DNA of 31,682 bases from an uncultured Oscillospiraceae bacterium (GCA_910588455.1 CAJUPG010000013.1:2457-34138); one strand, 5' to 3'. Counted from the first letter of the stretch, positions 1-7,910 are shown. Notes: generated by a model not told the origin, from the sequence alone. Numbers and translations: made by a program.

Positions 1-236
1 GTGGGCTCGCCAGCGTCGTCACCCTCGGTGGGCTCGCCAGCGTCCTCGCCCTCAGCGGGCTCACCGGCGTCCTCGCCCTCAGCGGGCTCGCCGGCATCCT
101 CGCCCTCGGTGGGCTGTGCAACAGTGGTGTCAGGGGCGGAGGTATCCTCAGCGGCCCACACGGGGACCATCAGCATACCGGCGCACAGAGACAGGGTCAG
201 CAGCAGGGAAAGAATGCGGGAAACGTTCCTTTTCAT
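1..236 (-). CDS. Secreted protein with acidic tandem repeats, N-terminal part only
   Basis: The reading frame begins at an ATG at 236 and runs off the left edge, so only the first 78 or so residues are seen. Residues 1-29 form a signal peptide: K2/R3 positive start, a leucine-rich core and a likely cleavage site in VWA-AED. A Thr/Asp-rich stretch follows and then four 9-residue units of the form (T/A)EG(E/D)DAGEP, which are strongly acidic and proline/glycine containing. An AAAGGAAG ribosome binding site lies about 7 nt upstream and an extended -10 promoter precedes it. Such repeats are usually flexible linkers between the membrane or signal region and a downstream folded domain, but that domain lies outside the window, so no function is assigned. 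Certain as a secreted protein start, unknown as to role. Confidence 0.8.
   Translation of the reverse strand, partial: MKRNVSRILSLLLTLSLCAGMLMVPVWAAEDTSAPDTTVAQPTEGEDAGEPAEGEDAGEPAEGEDAGEPTEGDDAGEP
3..110 (-). repeat. Four tandem 27-bp coding repeats
   Basis: Units occupy 84-110, 57-83, 30-56 and 3-29 and encode TEGEDAGEP, AEGEDAGEP, AEGEDAGEP and TEGDDAGEP. The units are nearly identical at DNA level, with a few synonymous changes, and the array may continue past the window edge. Repeats of this kind can change copy number by slippage. Confidence 0.85.
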
Positions 237-275
237 GACATAACTTCCTTTCTTCCTTTTGGAGAAACTAGGAGC

Positions 276-304
276 ATTATACCATAGACTTTTCTGCAAA
301 ACAA
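276..304 (-). promoter_or_regulatory. Extended -10 promoter for the secreted repeat protein
   Basis: On the minus strand a TATAAT (276-281) is preceded by TGG, giving an extended -10, and by a TTGTTT -35-like hexamer (299-304) with a 17-nt spacer. The predicted transcript starts about 30-35 nt upstream of the ATG at 236. Confidence 0.65.
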
Positions 305-305
305 G

Positions 306-340
306 GTCCGCCGGGAAAAAACATCTGTTTTCCGGCGGAC
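306..340 (-). terminator. Hairpin terminator after bioB-bioY
   Basis: GTCCGCCGG (306-314) pairs with CCGGCGGAC (332-340), extended inward by an A-run/T-run pairing. Read on the minus strand the stem is followed by CCTTGTTTTG, a U-rich tail; it lies just past the bioY stop at 359. Read on the plus strand it is also followed by TTTT, so it may work both ways. It ends next to the -35 region of the repeat-protein promoter. Confidence 0.8.
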
Positions 341-358
341 TTTTCGGGAGGAATCCGT

Positions 359-913
359 TTATTTGTCAAGGGCCAGCCCGGCCGCCTCCAGCCGGCTTCG
401 CAGCACCGGCCCCAGGAGCATTGCAACCGCCATTTTAATCAGGTCCACCGGGATGAAGGGCCATACGCACAGCGCCAGGGCGGGACCCACCGCCGAATTG
501 GCCTGAAAGCAGTACCAGGCGGTGCCGAAGGCGTAGCAAACAGCGGTGCCCGCCGCCATAGCCAGGTAGTGCAGAGGCAGCTTTTTGGTGTGGGCGATCA
601 CCAGGCCGGCAATGACCGCCATGGGGATAAAGCCGACCAGGTAGCCTCCGGTGGGACCTACCAGACGGCCCAGTCCCGCGGAGAATCCGGAGAATACCGG
701 CATACCCACCATTCCCAGCAGGAGATAAGCCGCGTAGCTGACCGTTCCCCACTTCCAGCCCAGCACATACAGGGAGATATAAATAACAAAATTGGTGAGG
801 GAGAAGGGCACCGGCCCGATGGGAATGGACATAGGAGCCAGGACACAGGTGACGGCGGTCATAACTGCCGTCATAGCCAGGGGCAGAACAGCGCTTTTAC
901 GTTTTGTTTCCAT
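359..913 (-). CDS. bioY: BioY biotin transporter substrate-binding subunit
   Basis: BioY is the membrane S-component that captures biotin, either alone or with the energising EcfA/A'/T module of an ECF transporter, which is not in this window. The 184-residue product has the family's usual length, about six hydrophobic segments, and the typical N-terminal run with PxxxxPIGPVPFSLTN followed by a conserved GxVGxPVFSGFSAGLGRLVGPTGGYL-type stretch. The ATG at 913 lies inside the 3' end of bioB, so the two genes overlap by 17 nt and are almost certainly co-transcribed and coupled. Coupling with bioB and the BirA-like site upstream of bioB suggests repression when biotin is plentiful. Family identification is firm by sequence; dependence on an ECF module is inferred. 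Confidence 0.93.
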   Translation of the reverse strand: METKRKSAVLPLAMTAVMTAVTCVLAPMSIPIGPVPFSLTNFVIYISLYVLGWKWGTVSYAAYLLLGMVGMPVFSGFSAGLGRLVGPTGGYLVGFIPMAVIAGLVIAHTKKLPLHYLAMAAGTAVCYAFGTAWYCFQANSAVGPALALCVWPFIPVDLIKMAVAMLLGPVLRSRLEAAGLALDK

Positions 914-1859
914 TGAAAAATCCTCCTTGTTTCATAAGCGCCACATCCTGGGCAATCTGTGTGCCCGCTGTGGTGAGCATATCGCCGGTGATGGCCGAAT
1001 TGGCCCCGGACCGGAAAAATACCGCCCCGGCCTCCGGGAACCGGCCCCGGCCGGCCGCCATGCGAATCCAAGCGGTGGGATTGATGTACCGGAAGATGGC
1101 CACGCTGCGCCGTGCATCGGCCTCCGACAGCGGAGGCGCGTCCTCCAGGGGGGTGCCGGGGATGGGGGTGAGCAGGTTCAGGGGGATGGAGTCCGCCTCC
1201 AGCTCTGCCAGGTCCAGGGCCATCTCCAGCCGGTCCTCCCAGCTCTCCCCCATGCCCAGGATGCCGCCGGAGCAGATCTGAAGCCCCGCCTGCCGGGCCC
1301 GGCGGATGTTGTCGATCTTGTCCTGGTAGCTGTGGGTGGTGCAGATGTTGGGGAAGTTGCGCCGGGAGGTCTCCAGATTGGCGTGACAGCGGGTAACGCC
1401 GGCCTGCTTCAGCCGCCGGAAGTCCTCCACGGTCTGAAACCCGAAGGAGGCGCACAGGCCCAGGCCGGTTTCCTCCTTTAATATCCGAAATGCGTCCAGC
1501 GCCCGGTCCAGCTCCGGGCCGTCCACCGCCCGGCCCGCCGTCACCAGGGAATACCGCTGTACTCCGGCGGCCTCGTCCTGTTTCCCCTTTTGGACGATCT
1601 CATCCACCTCCAAAAAGGGGTACTCCTGGGCCGGGGTGCGGTGGCGGCAGGACTGGGCGCAGAACTTACAGTCCTCCCCGCACCGGCCGCTTCGGGCGTT
1701 GATAATGGTGCACAGCTCATAATCGCTGCCGCATAACGTACGCCGGATCCAGTCCGCGCCAGCGCACAGCTGCTCCAGGTCCGCTTGAAGCAGGACCGTC
1801 AAATCGTCCTGCCGGTTCAGGCGGCGGCCTTGAATAATTTCCTCTGCCAGCTGCCGCAT
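897..1859 (-). CDS. bioB: Biotin synthase
   Basis: BioB is a radical SAM enzyme that inserts sulfur into dethiobiotin to make biotin. The radical SAM cluster motif CxxxCxxC is at C60, C64 and C67, followed by the conserved AQSCRH region; further along are HANLETS, GGILGMGE and a C-terminal ITGDMLTT segment, all characteristic of BioB. The open frame reaches back to 2036, but the ATG at 1859 is chosen because a GGAGGAG site sits just upstream and homologues begin near here; this gives 320 residues, the usual size. It is the first gene of a bioB-bioY unit. No bioA, bioD or bioF is seen, so the cell either has these elsewhere or takes up dethiobiotin. Confidence 0.95.
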   Translation of the reverse strand: MRQLAEEIIQGRRLNRQDDLTVLLQADLEQLCAGADWIRRTLCGSDYELCTIINARSGRCGEDCKFCAQSCRHRTPAQEYPFLEVDEIVQKGKQDEAAGVQRYSLVTAGRAVDGPELDRALDAFRILKEETGLGLCASFGFQTVEDFRRLKQAGVTRCHANLETSRRNFPNICTTHSYQDKIDNIRRARQAGLQICSGGILGMGESWEDRLEMALDLAELEADSIPLNLLTPIPGTPLEDAPPLSEADARRSVAIFRYINPTAWIRMAAGRGRFPEAGAVFFRSGANSAITGDMLTTAGTQIAQDVALMKQGGFFNGNKT

Positions 1860-1898
1860 AGAAGCATCTCCTCCTGTCGTAAACTGATTTCGCAGCTC

Positions 1899-1927
1899 AG
1901 TATACGATAAAAACAGCGGGCTGTCAA
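1899..1927 (-). promoter_or_regulatory. Sigma-A promoter of bioB-bioY
   Basis: On the minus strand TTGACA (1922-1927) and TATACT (1899-1904) are separated by 17 nt. The -35 is a perfect consensus hexamer. Transcription would start about 30 nt upstream of the bioB ATG, just ahead of its ribosome binding site. Confidence 0.85.
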
Positions 1928-1950
1928 CCATAAATTTGGAATAGTTTACA
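1922..1950 (-). promoter_or_regulatory. BirA-like operator overlapping the bioB -35
   Basis: On the minus strand TGTAAACTA and TGGTTGACA are imperfect inverted repeats (7 of 9 positions) separated by 11 nt. They resemble the known BirA biotin-repressor site, whose arms are of the TTGTwAACC / GGTTwACAA type. The right arm contains the -35 hexamer, so a bound repressor would block polymerase. The spacing is 1-2 nt shorter than the usual Firmicutes site when aligned to the 9-bp arms, so the call is likely but not certain. Confidence 0.6.
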
Positions 1951-2031
1951 TTCGGAGAGGAACATTCCGATTTGGAATGCAAATGTATCACTACAATCTT
2001 TTCTTTGTGGTAACATCCACAAGAAATCTGT

Positions 2032-2059
2032 TTCACACTTGGGAATTTTGTGATATACT
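2032..2059 (+). promoter_or_regulatory. Probable gdhA promoter
   Basis: TTCACA (2032-2037, five of six to consensus) and TATACT (2054-2059, five of six) are separated by 16 nt. The start point would leave an 80-nt leader before the gdhA ATG, containing a hairpin. Confidence 0.6.
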
Positions 2060-2069
2060 TATAAACGAA

Positions 2070-2097
2070 GAATCAAAAAAGGAATTTTTTGTGATTC
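2070..2097 (+). promoter_or_regulatory. Leader hairpin of gdhA
   Basis: GAATCA (2070-2075) pairs with TGATTC (2092-2097) and the following A-run pairs with a T-run, giving an AT-rich stem of about 11 bp around GGAA. It falls within the first 35 nt of the predicted transcript. It is too weak to be a clear terminator; it may stabilise the mRNA 5' end or bind a regulator. A second small stem, TGAAC (2101-2105) with GTTCA (2113-2117), follows. Confidence 0.45.
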
Positions 2098-2145
2098 CTG
2101 TGAACAAAAGAGGTTCACTGTATAAATTTTAGGAGGCGTTGCGAA

Positions 2146-3498
2146 ATGAACAATTACATCGAGAAAGTCCTGGCCGCTACCAAGGCGAAAAATGCGAACG
2201 AGCCCGAGTTCCTGCAGACCGTGGAAGAGGTCCTGGGTTCCCTGGAGCCCGTCATCAATGCGCACCCCGAGTATGAGAAGGCCGCCCTGCTGGAGCGCAT
2301 GGTCGAGCCCGAGCGGGTGATCGAGTTCCGCGTCACCTGGGAGGACGACAACCACGTGTGGCAGGTCAACCGCGGCTATCGTGTGCAGTACAACGGCGCT
2401 CTGGGCCCCTACAAGGGCGGCATCCGTTTCGACCCCTCCGTCAACCTGTCCATCATCAAGTTCCTGGGCTTCGAGCAGGTCTTTAAGGATGCTATGACCG
2501 GTCTGCCCATCGGCGGCGCCAAGGGCGGTTCCGACTTTGACCCCCGCGGCAAGAGCGACGCCGAGGTCATGCGTTTCTGCCAGGCTTTCATTACCGAGCT
2601 GTACCGCCACATCGGCCAGGACATCGACTGCCCCGCCGGCGACCTGGGCTGCGGCGGCCGTGAGATCGGCTATATGTACGGCCAGTACCGCCGCATCGTG
2701 GGCGCTTCCGAGTTCGGCGCTCTGTCCGGCAAGGCGGTGTGCACCGGCGGCTCCCTGATGCGTCCCGAGGCCACCGGCTACGGCGCGGTGTACTATCTGG
2801 TCGAGGCCCTGAAGCACGACGGCGAGGACATCAAGGGCAAGCGGATCGCCATGTCCGGCTACGGCAACGTGGGCTGGGGCATCATGAAGAAGGCCGCTGA
2901 GCTGGGCGCCAAGGTCACCTACTTCGCCGGCCCCGACGGCTACATCCACGATCCCGACGGCGTGGACACCGAGGAGAAGCTGAACTACATCCTGGAGATG
3001 CGCGCCAAGGATCCCATGCACTGCGCCTCCTACGCCGAGAAGTTCGGCTGCGAGTTCGTGGCCGGCGAGAAGTGCTGGGGCGTGAAGGACGTGGACATCT
3101 ACATGCCCGCCGCCACCCAGAACGACGTGAACATGGACTGGGCCGAGAAGATCGCCGCCTCCGGCGTGAAGTACTACATTGAGGTGGCCAACATGCCCAC
3201 CACCAACGACGCCCTGGAGTTCCTGAAGAAGCAGCCCCACATCGTGGTGGCCCCCTCCAAGGCCGTCAACGCCGGCGGCGTGTCCGTGTCCGAGCTGGAG
3301 ATGGCCCAGAACGCCGAGCGCCTGTACTGGACCGCTGAGGAAGTGGACGCCAAGCTGCAGGGCATCATGAAGAACATCTACGCCTCCTCCGTCGAGGTGG
3401 CCGAGCGCTATGGCCTGGGCTACAACCTGGTGGCCGGCGCGAACATCGTGGGCTTCCAGAAGGTTGCCGACGCCATGATGGCGCAGGGCATTTTCTAA
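2146..3498 (+). CDS. gdhA: NADP-type glutamate dehydrogenase
   Basis: The enzyme interconverts 2-oxoglutarate plus ammonium and glutamate and is a main route for nitrogen assimilation or amino-acid fermentation in clostridia. At 450 residues it fits the hexameric bacterial class. Diagnostic stretches are YKGGIRFDPSVN, the GGAKGGSDFDP active-site segment with catalytic lysines, PAGDLGCGGREIG with the catalytic Asp, and SGYGNVGWG as the nucleotide-binding glycine motif. The ATG at 2146 follows an AGGAGG site. The codon choice is strongly biased to C-ending codons, more so than in neighbours, which suggests high expression. The gene has its own promoter and terminator and appears monocistronic. 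NADP preference is assigned by overall resemblance to the E. coli enzyme and was not derived from a diagnostic residue. Confidence 0.95.
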   Translation: MNNYIEKVLAATKAKNANEPEFLQTVEEVLGSLEPVINAHPEYEKAALLERMVEPERVIEFRVTWEDDNHVWQVNRGYRVQYNGALGPYKGGIRFDPSVNLSIIKFLGFEQVFKDAMTGLPIGGAKGGSDFDPRGKSDAEVMRFCQAFITELYRHIGQDIDCPAGDLGCGGREIGYMYGQYRRIVGASEFGALSGKAVCTGGSLMRPEATGYGAVYYLVEALKHDGEDIKGKRIAMSGYGNVGWGIMKKAAELGAKVTYFAGPDGYIHDPDGVDTEEKLNYILEMRAKDPMHCASYAEKFGCEFVAGEKCWGVKDVDIYMPAATQNDVNMDWAEKIAASGVKYYIEVANMPTTNDALEFLKKQPHIVVAPSKAVNAGGVSVSELEMAQNAERLYWTAEEVDAKLQGIMKNIYASSVEVAERYGLGYNLVAGANIVGFQKVADAMMAQGIF

Positions 3499-3532
3499 GC
3501 TGATTGCAGTTTCTTAAATAGTCCGCGAAATT

Positions 3533-3566
3533 CAGGCGCGGGACATGATACCATGTCCCGCGCCTG
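3533..3566 (+). terminator. Strong terminator after gdhA
   Basis: A perfect 15-bp stem pairs 3533-3547 with 3552-3566 (CAGGCGCGGGACATG and its complement) around a 4-nt loop, followed by the T-rich TTCATTTATATT. It separates gdhA from the ABC operon. Confidence 0.9.
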
Positions 3567-3589
3567 TTCATTTATATTCAATTTCCCAC

Positions 3590-3618
3590 TTGATTTTCCT
3601 TTGAACGGCGGGTATATT
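3590..3618 (+). promoter_or_regulatory. Promoter of the coiled-coil ABC operon
   Basis: TTGATT (3590-3595) and TATATT (3613-3618) have a 17-nt spacer, right after the gdhA terminator and about 30 nt before the ATPase start at 3650. No inverted repeat for a regulator was noticed here. Confidence 0.7.
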
Positions 3619-3649
3619 GGAAGGGAAAGAAAACGCGAGGAGGCTCGAA

Positions 3650-4351
3650 ATGGCATATATTGCACTGGAAAATGTGGTCAAGTGCTACCAGATGGGAGAG
3701 GTCACCATCAATGCTGTGGACAACATCACCTTTGACATCGGCAAGGGGGAGTTCGTCATCATTGTGGGCCCCTCCGGCGCGGGCAAAACCACTGTACTGA
3801 ATATTTTGGGCGGAATGGATTCCTGCGACGGCGGGACCATCACCGTGGACGGAGAACAAATCAGCGGCTACAACGCCCGGCGGCTTACCACCTACCGCCG
3901 CCACGACATCGGCTTCGTATTCCAATTCTACAACCTGGTCCAAAACCTCACCGCCCTTGAAAATGTGGAGCTGGCCTCCCAGATCTGTAAAAATCCCCTC
4001 AATCCCCGGGAGGTGCTGGCCCACGTGGGGCTGGAGGACCGGCTGAACAACTTCCCCGCCCAGCTGTCCGGCGGCGAGCAGCAGCGGGTCGCCATCGCCC
4101 GGGCTCTGGCGAAAAACCCTAAGCTGCTGCTCTGCGACGAGCCCACCGGAGCCCTGGACTACGTCACCGGCAAGTCGATTTTGAAGCTTTTGCAGGATAC
4201 CTGCCGCCAGATGGGCATGACCGTAGTGGTCATTACCCACAACACCGCCATCGCCCCCATGGCGGACAAGGTCATCCACATTAAGAGCGGCCGGGTGGAC
4301 CAGGTGGAAATCAGCCAGAATCCCACCCCGGTGGAGGACATCGAATGGTAA
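3650..4351 (+). CDS. ABC transporter ATPase of the LolD/MacB/FtsE type
   Basis: This 233-residue ATPase powers the large permease encoded next. Walker A is GPSGAGKTT near residues 40-48, the Q-loop glutamine is near 92, the signature LSGGE is at 139-143, Walker B LLLCDEP near 159-165, and the switch histidine is H197. The insert GxxxxxYNLVxxLTALENVELA after the Q-loop is typical of ATPases that partner FtsX/MacB-fold permeases, which act by mechanical movement more often than by classical import. The ATG at 3650 is preferred to an upstream ATG because GAGGAGG lies directly before it. The gene overlaps the permease gene by 7 nt, showing a single operon. Cytoplasmic, membrane associated. The substrate or target is unknown. 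Confidence 0.92.
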   Translation: MAYIALENVVKCYQMGEVTINAVDNITFDIGKGEFVIIVGPSGAGKTTVLNILGGMDSCDGGTITVDGEQISGYNARRLTTYRRHDIGFVFQFYNLVQNLTALENVELASQICKNPLNPREVLAHVGLEDRLNNFPAQLSGGEQQRVAIARALAKNPKLLLCDEPTGALDYVTGKSILKLLQDTCRQMGMTVVVITHNTAIAPMADKVIHIKSGRVDQVEISQNPTPVEDIEW

Positions 4352-7300
4352 TAAAAAACCGCCTGATTACCGACCTGCTTCGGGAAATTAAAAATACCCG
4401 CAGCCGCTTTGTGTCTCTGCTGGTGCTCTCATCCCTGGCGGTGTGCTTTCTGTCGGGGCTGCGGGCCACGGAGCCGGACATGAAGCGCAGCGCGGACCGG
4501 TACTTTGACCAGCAGAGGCTGATGGACCTGCATATCGTCTCCACCCTGGGGGTGACGGAGGAGGACGTGTCCGCCCTGGCCGCCCAGCCCGGAGTGGCCA
4601 GGGCGGAGGGGGCCTATTCCGTGGACGCGGTGGTCCCCATTGACGGCAGCGGCTATATTGTGAAGGTCCTGTCTTACTCCCAGGAGATCAACGCCCCCCG
4701 GCTGGTGGAGGGGCGCTTCCCCCAAAATGGCGGCGAATGTCTGGTGGAGCCGGATATGCTCCGGCAGACCGGCCTGTCCATCGGGGACAAAATCCGGCTG
4801 GACACCGGTGAGGGGGATTTTGAGGATGCGCTGGCCGCTCCGGAGGTCACCATCGTAGGCACGGCGGACTCCCCTCTGTACATCTACGTGGAGCGGGGCT
4901 CCTCCTCCCTGGGAACGGGCAAGGTTTCCGCCTTCGTCCTCCTGCCCCGGTCGGGGTTCGCGCTGGACTACTACACCGACGCCTATCTGCTGGCGGAGGG
5001 TGCGCTGGACCTGGACAGCTACAGCGACGGCTATGAGGACAAAATGGACGCTTTGAAGGATGTCCTGGACCCGATAGGGGAGGAGCGGGCCCGTCTGCGC
5101 CGGGAGGAAATTTTTGACGAGGCCAACGAAAAGCTGACCGACGCGGAGCAGGAGCTGGCCGACGCAGAGCGGGAGGCCGCCGAAGAACTGGCGGAGGCGG
5201 AGCAGGAGCTGGCCGACGCCCGGAAGGAGCTGGACGACGGCTGGCGGGAGTACCGGGATGGCCAGCGGGAGCTGGAGGAAGAGATTGCCAGAGCCAACCG
5301 GGAGATTGCCGACGGGGAACAGGAGCTGGCCGACGCGGTGATTGAGCTGGAGGACGGGGAACAGGAGATTGCCGACGGGAAAATCGAGCTGGCCGACGCC
5401 CGGGTGGAGCTGGACGGCGGCTGGGCGGAGTATGAGGACGGCTTAAAGGAGTGGAAACGGGGCTGGGTACTCTATGAGGACGGCCTCCGGGACTACAACG
5501 CCGGAAAGGCGGAGTACGACAGCGGCATGGCCCAGTACAAAAGCGGGATGGCCCAGTATCAAAGCGGCGTGGCCCAGCTCAGTCAGGCCCAGAGCCAGCT
5601 GGCCCAGGCCCGCGCTGCGTTGAGCGCCCTGCAAAATCAGCTTCCCTCCATCCAGGACCCCATCCAGCAGGCCGCGGTGCAGGCCCAGATCAACGCCCTG
5701 CGCCAGCAGATTGCCAGCGGGGAGGCCCAAATCGCCTCCAGCCAGGCTCAGCTTTCTTCTACACTGGCCCAGCTGAACGCTGCCAAGGCCCAGCTGGACG
5801 CGTCGGAGCCCCAGCTCAGCCACGCCAAGGCGGAGCTGGAGCGGACCCTCACCACGCTCACCCGGGCCAAGCGGGAGCTGCGGGACGCGGAGGAGGAGCT
5901 CAACGACGGTGAGGCCGACTACAGGCAGGGGCAGGCGGATTTGGCCCAGGCGGAGCGGGACCTGGCCGACGGCTGGCAGGAGTACCGCGACGGCCTCCAG
6001 GAGCTGGCCGACGCCCGGGTGGAGCTCCGGGACGAGACCGCCAAAGCCCGCCGGGAGCTGGCCGACGCGCTGGAGGACCTGAACGAGGGGGAGGCGGAGT
6101 ACGCCGACGGCCTTGTGGAGTATGAGGACGGCAAACGGGAGGCCGACGAAAAAATTGCCGACGCGAAGGTGGAGCTGGAGCAGGCCCGCCGGGACCTGGA
6201 CGCCCTGGAGGACTGTGAATGGTATATTCTGGACCGGAACACCAATGCCGGCTATATGAGCTATTCCATGGACGCGGACCGGATGGGCAATCTGGCGGCG
6301 GTATTCCCGCTGATTTTCTTCCTGGTGGCGGCGCTGGTGTGCCTGACCACCATGACCCGGATGGTGGAGGAACAGCGGGTGACCATCGGCGGACTGAAGG
6401 CCCTGGGCTTCTCCCGGGGGGCCATCGCCATGAAATACGTGGGCTATGGTCTGCTGGCCAGCGTTACCGGCGCGGCCATCGGTCTGGCGGTGGGCCTTAC
6501 GGTGATCCCCTTCATTATCTGCACCGCCTGGGGAATTATCTATACGCTGGGTGATACAATATATGGATTCTACCCGTCGCTATCGCTTGCTGCGGCCCTG
6601 GCGGCGGTGGCGACCATCGTCCTGTCCGCCCTGTGGGCCAGCTTTTCCACCCTGACGGCGGTGCCCGCGCAGCTGATGCGCCCCAAAGCGCCCCCCATCG
6701 GGAAGCGGGTGCTGCTGGAAAAGCTCCCGTTTTTGTGGAAGCGCTTCTCCTTCAACCAGAAGATCACCCTGCGCAATCTGTTCCGCTACCAGAAGCGGTT
6801 CTGGATGACGGTGGTGGGCATCGGCGGCTGTGCGGCCCTAATCGTCACCGCCTTCGGCCTGCGGGACTCCATCTTCGCCGTTATGGACCAGCAGTATGAC
6901 GAAATCTATCGCTATACTGTGGAGGTGGGCCTTGTGGACAAAATCACCCCCGGGGAGCTGAGACAGGTGGAGGAGGCGCTGGAGCAAAATCCTCTGGTGG
7001 AGGACTGGACCTCCTGCCGCAGCGAGCTCATCACCGCCGAATCTCCCGCCCGGACCATGGATGTGTACCTCCAGGCGGCGGGCAGCCAGGAGGAGCTGGA
7101 ACGGTTTGTGAACCTGCGCCACCGGCTGGACGGCAATCCGGTGACCCTGCCGGACGACGGGGTGGTTTTAAATGAGAAGCTGGCCGCCATGCTGGGGGTG
7201 AAGCCCGGGGACACTGTCATTCTGGACGGGGACAAACGGGTAGAGGCCCGGGTGGCGGATGTGACCGAGCACTATATATTACACTATGTATATATGACGG

Positions 7301-7881
7301 ATGCTTATTACGAAACACTGTTTGGAGTATCCCCGGAAGGCAACCTGATTCTGGCGGACTGCCCCTCCGGTCCGGAGGAGACGGAACAGCTCAGCCGGGA
7401 CATGGTGGCCCTGGACGGGGTGACCACCCTCACCCGCATCGCGGACACCCGGAACACCTTTATGTCCAGTCTGGCCAGCGTGGATTACGCAGTGGTGCTG
7501 ATTATCGCCTGCGCGGCGGCCCTGGCCTTTGTGGTGCTCTACAACCTGACCAACATCAATATCACCGAGCGGATGCGGGAGCTGGCCACTTTGAAGGTAC
7601 TGGGCTTCTACGACGGGGAACTGTCCGCCTACGTCTACCGGGAGAACGTGATTCTCACCGGGTTCGGGGTGGCACTGGGGATGGTACTGGGCAAGCTGCT
7701 GCACCAGTGGCTGATTCTCACGGTGGAAATTGACCAGATTATGTTCGGCCGGGTGGTGGAGCCGGCCAGCTACGGAGCTGCCGTTCTGCTGACGGTGGTT
7801 TTCTCCCTGCTGGTGAATCTGGCGGCCCATCGGAAGCTGAAAAAACTGGATATGGTGGAATCTCTGAAAACGGTGGAATAA
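4345..7881 (+). CDS. FtsX-type ABC permease with giant coiled-coil hairpin
   Basis: This 1178-residue permease has one N-terminal membrane segment (about residues 20-39), a small extracellular domain (about 45-245), a very long coiled coil (about 247-623), an FtsX membrane block (about 649-775), another membrane helix near 819-840, a second extracellular domain (about 845-1040) and a C-terminal FtsX block starting near 1046. The coil is built from heptads rich in Ala, Glu, Asp and Gln, such as SGMAQYK, SGMAQYQ and SGVAQLS at 393-413, and many (A/D)DG turns. A proline-containing break (NQLPSIQDP, about 431-439) lies at its exact middle, so the two arms of about 185 residues could fold back as an antiparallel hairpin. 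Relatives with shorter loops act in lipoprotein or peptide extrusion or in activating wall hydrolases. Function here is unknown; a mechanical role outside the membrane is inferred. Confidence 0.88.
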   Translation: MVIKNRLITDLLREIKNTRSRFVSLLVLSSLAVCFLSGLRATEPDMKRSADRYFDQQRLMDLHIVSTLGVTEEDVSALAAQPGVARAEGAYSVDAVVPIDGSGYIVKVLSYSQEINAPRLVEGRFPQNGGECLVEPDMLRQTGLSIGDKIRLDTGEGDFEDALAAPEVTIVGTADSPLYIYVERGSSSLGTGKVSAFVLLPRSGFALDYYTDAYLLAEGALDLDSYSDGYEDKMDALKDVLDPIGEERARLRREEIFDEANEKLTDAEQELADAEREAAEELAEAEQELADARKELDDGWREYRDGQRELEEEIARANREIADGEQELADAVIELEDGEQEIADGKIELADARVELDGGWAEYEDGLKEWKRGWVLYEDGLRDYNAGKAEYDSGMAQYKSGMAQYQSGVAQLSQAQSQLAQARAALSALQNQLPSIQDPIQQAAVQAQINALRQQIASGEAQIASSQAQLSSTLAQLNAAKAQLDASEPQLSHAKAELERTLTTLTRAKRELRDAEEELNDGEADYRQGQADLAQAERDLADGWQEYRDGLQELADARVELRDETAKARRELADALEDLNEGEAEYADGLVEYEDGKREADEKIADAKVELEQARRDLDALEDCEWYILDRNTNAGYMSYSMDADRMGNLAAVFPLIFFLVAALVCLTTMTRMVEEQRVTIGGLKALGFSRGAIAMKYVGYGLLASVTGAAIGLAVGLTVIPFIICTAWGIIYTLGDTIYGFYPSLSLAAALAAVATIVLSALWASFSTLTAVPAQLMRPKAPPIGKRVLLEKLPFLWKRFSFNQKITLRNLFRYQKRFWMTVVGIGGCAALIVTAFGLRDSIFAVMDQQYDEIYRYTVEVGLVDKITPGELRQVEEALEQNPLVEDWTSCRSELITAESPARTMDVYLQAAGSQEELERFVNLRHRLDGNPVTLPDDGVVLNEKLAAMLGVKPGDTVILDGDKRVEARVADVTEHYILHYVYMTDAYYETLFGVSPEGNLILADCPSGPEETEQLSRDMVALDGVTTLTRIADTRNTFMSSLASVDYAVVLIIACAAALAFVVLYNLTNINITERMRELATLKVLGFYDGELSAYVYRENVILTGFGVALGMVLGKLLHQWLILTVEIDQIMFGRVVEPASYGAAVLLTVVFSLLVNLAAHRKLKKLDMVESLKTVE

Positions 7882-7885
7882 TGAG

Positions 7886-7910
7886 AAGGGGCGGTCCACA
7901 GCCGCCCCTT
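7886..7910 (+). terminator. Hairpin after the coiled-coil ABC operon
   Basis: AAGGGGCGG (7886-7894) pairs with CCGCCCCTT (7902-7910) around a 7-nt loop, directly after the stop codon at 7881. No T-run follows, so it is either a weak terminator or a 3'-end stabilising hairpin. A second AT-rich hairpin (AAATTCG 7934-7940 with CGAATTT 7945-7951, then TTG) lies 25 nt further and may complete termination. Confidence 0.6.

Noticed and set aside
2059..3240. A 393-codon minus-strand frame opposite gdhA
   Set aside because: Shadow of strong codon bias in gdhA; product is repetitive His/Gly/Val/Leu with no family resemblance.
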